Shown in pieces: positions 59,471 through 64,000 of a stretch of 64,000 nucleotides of DNA; position 1 is the stretch's first letter; every line of letters begins with the position of its first letter. A program made the position numbers and the translations under genes. Under the pieces are notes generated by a model. The model saw only the letters and a program-made list of their open reading frames with translations. It did not search any database and was not told the DNA's origin. Source of the DNA: Streptosporangium saharense (GTDB lineage: Bacteria > Actinomycetota > Actinomycetes > Streptosporangiales > Streptosporangiaceae); assembly GCF_014203715.1 (NCBI RefSeq), contig NZ_JACHJP010000002.1:310001-374000 (forward strand). The letters run 5' to 3'.

Positions 59471-60214
59471 AAAACCACGAAACGACCGGGAAGGGGGCAG
59501 GTCAGGAGGTTCCCGACGGTCAGCCGGAGTCAATCGCTTGCCGCCGCCCGTTCTTACGAACCTGGATTTCCGGTACGGCGAGCACGAGGCGATCCGGAGC
59601 ACATCGGAACGATCGCCGCAAGAACATGATCCACACGGACATCCGCCAGAAGATCATCCGGCGGAAGGTCGGAGAAACCGGCTCGTGACACTTGTTCAAC
59701 CCCGGGCGGCATGCCGCCCTTCGAGCGGCCGCGTTCTCACAAGAATCCGGTGACCGAACCCGGCGCCCCCAGACTGCCCCGACCCCCTTTGTCCGGAAAA
59801 AGCCTGATACCGAACAGAAACCTCATTCTGTTTGGTATAGGAATATTGACCGTTGGACTCCCAAACACCACCTTTGTGAGCCGACTCGGACACGTCACCC
59901 CCGTACGACCGAATTCACGGAAGCCATCGGGAATGCCGCTTTCCCCATCGCGCGGCGGATGGACGATCGGCGCTGTTTCAGCTTCACAGAGAAAGCCAAA
60001 CAGAAAGCCGGCAGCCGAAGCTTTCACCATGGGTCCGCCGGTTTCGTGGCGCCCCCCGCCAGGTGAGGGTCGCGGGGTGTTTTTTGGCGGGTTCCCGGAA
60101 AGGTCGTCTGTTTACCTCATGGGGTGGGTGTGGGGGGTGCGACGCGCCGTGGGGCGGTGAACTCCTGGAATTGTCGGTGCCGGGTCCTACGATGAGCCGA
60201 CTCAGGAGGGGTGC
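59471..60214. other. gene-free interval with lower G+C
   Basis: About 740 bp with short overlapping frames, none with codon character or ribosome site. Near the end, CCCGCCA (60053-60059) can pair with TGGCGGG (60085-60091) around a T-run, a possible terminator for leftward or rightward reading. The strand composition flips from C-rich to G-rich around 60,050. Confidence 0.4.
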
Positions 60215-60682
60215 TTGCCGATGCTGGATTCGCTCATTGTGCCGTTGCTGGTGACCACGGATCTGCCGCCGGACGCCGATCTGGCCGAGTTCGGGCGGCT
60301 GCTCGCCGACGCGGTGCGGGAGCCGGGCCGGGACGAGGTGTCGTATGCGGGTTTCCTGCACGGTGGGGTGTTCTGGCTGGATCCGCCGCGGGTGTCGGCG
60401 GAGCGGGGTGAGGGGCCCGTGGTGGAGGAGCTGCGGTTCGCGGCGCTGCTGGGTTATCTGTCGGTGAGTGGTGCGTGTGGCCGGGTCAAGGATGTGGTGG
60501 CTGATGCGGGGCGGGCGGTGACGGAGGCGGTTGTCGCTCGTTACGGTGATCTGGGCAGTGCTCCGGCGGTGATGGCGATCCGGGCGGAGGATGTCCGGGA
60601 GCGCACTCCCCCGTCGGCGGTGCCGGTGCGTACGGCGGGTGCCGTTCCTGAGTTGGTCGCTGCGGCTCGTCCCTACATGTGA
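60215..60682 (+). CDS. conserved small protein, unknown
   Basis: 155 aa from a TTG five bases after AGGAGG; an ATG at 60221 is 11 bases away and also possible. Reads MPMLDSLIVPLLVTTDLPPD, then FGRLLADAVREPGRDEVSYA, then ARPYM at the end. No family recognised, no membrane segment. First gene of the G-rich block. Confidence 0.55.
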   Translation: MPMLDSLIVPLLVTTDLPPDADLAEFGRLLADAVREPGRDEVSYAGFLHGGVFWLDPPRVSAERGEGPVVEELRFAALLGYLSVSGACGRVKDVVADAGRAVTEAVVARYGDLGSAPAVMAIRAEDVRERTPPSAVPVRTAGAVPELVAAARPYM

Positions 60683-60897
60683 CATGTGCCGCCCGTGGGC
60701 GGGTGTGATCGTCTACGTTGGGCGGGTGGGCGCGATCGGTGGTCTGCGGTGTGTCGCCGTCCGGTGGTCTTCCCTCTCCCCCAGCGTGTGTGGGGCGCGT
60801 CCACGGTGGTGTCCGGTGGCGGTTCGTGTGCCAGGCGGGGTTGATCTGGGGCGGGTGTGGCCGGGCTGATCGTCGAGGAAGGGTGTCCGGGGAAGTC

Positions 60898-61956
60898 ATG
60901 CGGCCAGCGGATCTGAATCGTCTCAGTGTGCGGGAGTCGGCTGATCGTTATGTGGAGTTGGTGCGGGCCAAGACGTTGACGGGGGCGTTGTCTCCGGCGA
61001 CGGCGGAGGTGTACGCGCGTGATGTGGCGACGTTCGTGGGGTTGGCGGGTGAGGAGACGGTTCTCGACGATCTGACGGGTGAGGATGTCGACGCGATTCT
61101 GCTGGCGTTCGCGCGTAAGCCGGATGGGCGGCGTTCTGATCCTGGTTCGGGTGGTGGGGTGCAGTCGGCGTCGTCGCAGGCGAGGTTTCGCCGGTCGGTT
61201 TCGGCGTTGTTCAAGCATGCGATGTTGGCGGGGTGGGTGCAGGTTAATCCGATGACGTTGGTGACGGTTTCGGCCAAGGAGCGTGGCGGGTTGCGGCCGC
61301 AGCGGCGGGCGTTGACGCGGGAGCAGGCGCAGGGGTTGGTCGGGGCGGCGCGGGAGTTGGGTGATGGGCGTGCGGAGGAGGCGGGGCGGGCGCGGCGGCG
61401 TGATCAGCGGACGGAGTTGCGGGATGCGTTGATCGTGTTGTTGTTGTCGACGATGGGTCCGCGGGTTTCTGAGTTGGTGCGGGCGGATGTGGAGGATTTC
61501 TACACCAACGACGGGGTGCGTTACTGGCGGATCTTCGGTAAGGGCGGTAAGACGCGTGATGTGCCGTTGCCTGCTGATGTGGCTCGGGTGTTGGAGGCGT
61601 ATCTGTCGTGGCGGGGTGAGGTGGCGCGGGGGGTTCAGGATCAGGACAAGGCGTTGTTGTTGTCGTGGCGGGGCAGGCGGTTGGCGCGGGGGGATGTTCA
61701 GGCGGTGATCGACCGGGTGCAGCGGCGGGTTGATCCTGATCGGCGGCGTTCGGTGACGCCGCATGGGTTGCGGCATACGACGGCGACGCATCTGTTGGCT
61801 GACGCGGTGGACATGGATGCGGTGCGGCGGGTGCTTGGGCACAGTGATCTGGCGACGCTGGGGCGTTACCGGGATGAGTTGCCGGGTGAGCTTGAGGTGG
61901 CGATGCGGACGCATCCGTTGTTGCGGGAGCGTGGCGCGTCGGGTACCGGCACCTAG
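60898..61956 (+). CDS. tyrosine recombinase (XerC-like)
   Basis: 352 aa. N-terminal core-binding domain (ESADRYVELVRAKTLTGALS). Catalytic residues: Arg in STMGPRVSELVRADVEDF, His-x2-Arg in HGLRHTTATHLL, His in LGHSDLATLGRY with Tyr seven residues later. Complete. The coding strand is rich in G/T, unlike the genes beside it. Could be the integrase of the small G-rich block. Confidence 0.82.
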   Translation: MRPADLNRLSVRESADRYVELVRAKTLTGALSPATAEVYARDVATFVGLAGEETVLDDLTGEDVDAILLAFARKPDGRRSDPGSGGGVQSASSQARFRRSVSALFKHAMLAGWVQVNPMTLVTVSAKERGGLRPQRRALTREQAQGLVGAARELGDGRAEEAGRARRRDQRTELRDALIVLLLSTMGPRVSELVRADVEDFYTNDGVRYWRIFGKGGKTRDVPLPADVARVLEAYLSWRGEVARGVQDQDKALLLSWRGRRLARGDVQAVIDRVQRRVDPDRRRSVTPHGLRHTTATHLLADAVDMDAVRRVLGHSDLATLGRYRDELPGELEVAMRTHPLLRERGASGTGT

Positions 61957-61967
61957 ACAGCCGGGGG

Positions 61968-62222
61968 TTAGGCGGCGCGTTCGGCGGTGCAGACTTCGGC
62001 GAGGACGTCCATGGAGATGCCGAGGACCTGGGCGAGGGCGGCGATGGTGAAGAAGGCCGGGGTGGGGACTCTCCCGGTTTCGATCTTGCGGAGTGTCTCG
62101 GCGGACAGTCCGGCGGCGGTGGCGACCTCCGCCATGCTGCGGGTGCCGCGGGCCTGGCGGAGCAGGGCGCCGAGGCGGTGGCCGCGTTCGTGGTCGAGTT
62201 CGGTCAGTGGGGGTCGCACCAT
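61968..62222 (-). CDS. small XRE-family regulator
   Basis: 84 aa, consisting almost only of an HTH (LLRQARGTRSMAEVATAAGL then SAETLRKIETGRVPTPAFFT). Divergent from the methionine aminopeptidase gene across 62 bp. A similar XRE-map pairing is common in actinomycetes. Converges on the recombinase. Confidence 0.8.
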   Translation of the reverse strand: MVRPPLTELDHERGHRLGALLRQARGTRSMAEVATAAGLSAETLRKIETGRVPTPAFFTIAALAQVLGISMDVLAEVCTAERAA

Positions 62223-62250
62223 GTGCGGAAGCTTAGCAAACGTGATAACA

Positions 62251-62260
62251 ATACCGGTAT
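62251..62260. promoter_or_regulatory. palindrome between XRE and map genes
   Basis: ATACCGGTAT lies in an AT-rich spacer (62,230-62,270) and overlaps TATAAC, a possible -10 for the aminopeptidase gene. Likely operator of the small XRE protein. Confidence 0.5.
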
Positions 62261-62284
62261 AACTATTGGACCGGGAGGTTACGC

Positions 62285-63052
62285 GTGGTCGAGATCAAAA
62301 CACCGACGGAACTGGAGGCGATGCGCGAAGCCGGACGCGTCGTCGCCAACACCCTCCAGGCGATACGCACCCAGGCCGCCGCCGGCGTCAGCCTGCTCGA
62401 ACTGAACGAGACCGCCGCCTCGATCATCTCCGCGGCAGGCGCCAAACCCGCCTTCCTCCACTACAAACCCCACTTCGCCCCCACCCCCTTCCCCGCCGTC
62501 ATCTGCGCCTCCGTCAACGACGTCATCGTGCACGGCATCCCCGACCGCTACCGGCTCCGCCCCGGCGACCTGCTGAGCGTCGACTGCGGCGCCTACCTCG
62601 ACGGCTGGGCCGCCGACGCCGCGATCAGCCTCGTCATCGGCCCGGCCAACCCCGAAGACCTGCGACTGATCGCCGACGCCGAGACCGCCCTCACCGACGC
62701 CACCGCCGCGTGCGTACCCGGCGGACGCCTCGGCGACATCGGCCACGCCGTCGCCCGCGTCGGCCGCACCGCTGGATACGGCATCCCCACCGACTTCGGC
62801 GGCCACGGCGTCGGCCGCGCCATGCACGAAGACCCCCACGTCGCCAACCACGGCCGCCCAGGCAGAGGAATGACCCTACGGCCCGGCCTCGTGCTCGCCA
62901 TCGAACCCATGTTCATCGCCGGAGGCCACGACACCTACCTCACCGCCTCCGACGGATGGGCCCTGACCAGCGTGGACGGCAGCCGCGCCGTACACGTCGA
63001 ACACACCGTCGCCATCACCGAGGACGGCCCGCGCGTGCTCACCCTGCCGTGA
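62285..63052 (+). CDS. map: type I methionine aminopeptidase
   Basis: 255 aa; GTG after GGGAGG. Metal ligands in family context: Asp in DCGAYLDGWAAD (two Asp), His in GGHGVGRAMHEDP, Glu in LAIEPM, Glu in EHTVAITEDG. Removes the initiator Met from nascent proteins. Probably a second map copy under the XRE regulator. Its 3' end overlaps the MerR gene by 14 bp. Confidence 0.88.
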   Translation: MVEIKTPTELEAMREAGRVVANTLQAIRTQAAAGVSLLELNETAASIISAAGAKPAFLHYKPHFAPTPFPAVICASVNDVIVHGIPDRYRLRPGDLLSVDCGAYLDGWAADAAISLVIGPANPEDLRLIADAETALTDATAACVPGGRLGDIGHAVARVGRTAGYGIPTDFGGHGVGRAMHEDPHVANHGRPGRGMTLRPGLVLAIEPMFIAGGHDTYLTASDGWALTSVDGSRAVHVEHTVAITEDGPRVLTLP

Positions 63053-63860
63053 GACCCTCCTCAGGCTCCTGCTCCCCCAACCGGACCATCACCCGGGTGA
63101 GCAACCGCTCCGGCGCCGTCCGCCCGGGATCCGACAGATACACCTCCCGAATCGGCCCGTCCGGCGTGTGACCACGCTCCGCGCACCAGGACAACAGGGC
63201 GTGCGCCGTCAGATCGATCTGGTTGTACGGCCCGACATGCACCGCCCCCGCGAACACCCCACCCGGCAGAATGTACGGCCTCGTCCCCCTCGGCGCCGGA
63301 CCGCCGAACTCCGCCGCCACCACCACCGGGATCGGCTCCCCCATCTCCACCGGGAACAACCCCGTCAGCCGCAACCCGCCCTCCAGCCCGCCCTGCCGTA
63401 CGGCACGCACCAGCGACGCCACACACGCCCCCGTCGCCCGCGCGATGTCCTGCGGCGAGAGAGCCTCCTCCCGCACCAACACCACCTGACTGGGCCCCTG
63501 ACGCTCCAACGTCACCTCAACCGGAGGCACCCCCGACGCCAGCAACCGCTCCAACGTCGCCAACGTACGGCTACGCCGCGCCAACTCCGCCTCAAGGTCG
63601 TCACGGACCCGCCCCAGCACCCGCTCGGCCGCCGCCCCCGACAACACCTCACCGATCGCACCCAACGGCACATCCAGCGAACGCAGCAACCCGATCGACA
63701 ACGCCTGCCTGGCCTGCGCCGCCCGGTAGTAGCGGTAACCACTGACAGGGTCGATCCACGCCGGAACCAGCAACCCGAGCTCGGCGTAGTGCCGCAACTG
63801 CTTGACACTGAGCCGACACAACCGCGCGAACTGCCCGATGGGCAGCAGGTCGTCGTTCAC
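63039..63860 (-). CDS. MerR-family regulator with GyrI-like effector domain
   Basis: 273 aa from the GTG seven bases after GGAGG (N-terminus MNDDLLPIGQFARLCRLSVK). HTH then YAELGLLVPAWIDPVSGYRY and RSLDVPLGAIGEVL. C-terminal 120-273 is a GyrI-like/BltR-type small-molecule domain (LPGGVFAGAVHVGPYNQI). Multidrug-sensing regulators share this design. Target gene not evident here. Confidence 0.85.
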   Translation of the reverse strand: MNDDLLPIGQFARLCRLSVKQLRHYAELGLLVPAWIDPVSGYRYYRAAQARQALSIGLLRSLDVPLGAIGEVLSGAAAERVLGRVRDDLEAELARRSRTLATLERLLASGVPPVEVTLERQGPSQVVLVREEALSPQDIARATGACVASLVRAVRQGGLEGGLRLTGLFPVEMGEPIPVVVAAEFGGPAPRGTRPYILPGGVFAGAVHVGPYNQIDLTAHALLSWCAERGHTPDGPIREVYLSDPGRTAPERLLTRVMVRLGEQEPEEGLTAG

Positions 63861-64000
63861 ATCCACCCCTCCAGCATGCCGCCCCCACACCCCCCGGACG
63901 GCCCCACCACGACAACCCGGGGAGGGGACCGGCCCCCACCACCCCTAGGGTGAAGGCCACCCCCTACCCCGTTCCCCGAGGAGAGGTCCCCCGCCGTGCC

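Noticed and set aside
59463..60160. Several overlapping short frames as genes
   Set aside because: None has a ribosome site or recognisable protein pattern, and they overlap each other in different frames.

Overview
The window is high-G+C actinomycete DNA. DUF397/DUF5753 regulators, a WhiB-like protein, DUF5996, an Rv2578c-type radical SAM protein and dense GTG/ATG starts point to a Streptomyces/Streptosporangiales-type host, but nothing here fixes genus or species. It reads as a chromosome carrying one siphovirus-type prophage. No rRNA, tRNA, CRISPR array or insertion sequence was recognised.

Left flank (1-3,909): an SRPBCC protein (cut by the window edge) with its ArsR-type regulator, a class-C beta-lactamase-like serine hydrolase, and a translationally coupled pair (DUF5996 protein and an exported protein). 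From 3,910 to about 10,050 lies accessory DNA of uncertain ownership: an HU-like protein, a gene with two copies of a probable ribbon-helix-helix segment, a zinc-ribbon phage/ICE-type protein, an XRE-DUF5753/DUF397 pair, and a small exported protein followed by a small membrane protein and a LuxR-type regulator.

Prophage (confident from about 10,050 to 46,535): a leftward XRE repressor-like gene faces a rightward early operon across a region with palindromic operator candidates. The early operon has a wHTH protein, YqaJ exonuclease, RecT-like annealing protein, RusA resolvase, WhiB-like protein, CRCxxC proteins and a replication-type wHTH protein. A cargo block follows (18.6-21.6 kb): excisionase-like wHTH, an unknown 347-aa protein, a NUDIX hydrolase, and a perfect 78-bp tandem duplication. 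The late operon is terminase small and large subunits, six proteins of structural or unknown type (one with nine 20-residue repeats), portal, MuF head protein with a C-terminal ADP-ribosyltransferase-like domain plus a small downstream partner, scaffold, P22-like coat protein, head-tail connectors, tail tube, frameshifted tail chaperones, tape measure (858 aa), Dit, a 939-aa tail fibre protein, and a lysis cassette (CHAP endolysin and holin) ending at a 20-bp terminator hairpin. I recognised no integrase inside the prophage and no att repeats.

Right flank (46,669-64,000) is ordinary chromosome: RecD2-like helicase, HSL-type esterase, L,D-transpeptidase lipoprotein, radical SAM protein, SMR exporter, DUF952 protein, an ABC-2 transporter operon, two tyrosine recombinases, an alpha/beta hydrolase divergent from a TetR regulator, an XRE regulator divergent from a methionine aminopeptidase, and a MerR regulator. 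A block of about 2 kb (60.05-62.25 kb) that includes one tyrosine recombinase has the opposite G/C strand bias to its surroundings.

The most interesting element is the MuF-ADP-ribosyltransferase fusion with its small overlapping downstream gene, in DNA of visibly lower G+C. Other leads are the unknown cargo gene at 19,480, the family of GCAAGC/GCTTGC stem-loops between prophage genes, the repeat protein, and the peptide/membrane/LuxR trio.
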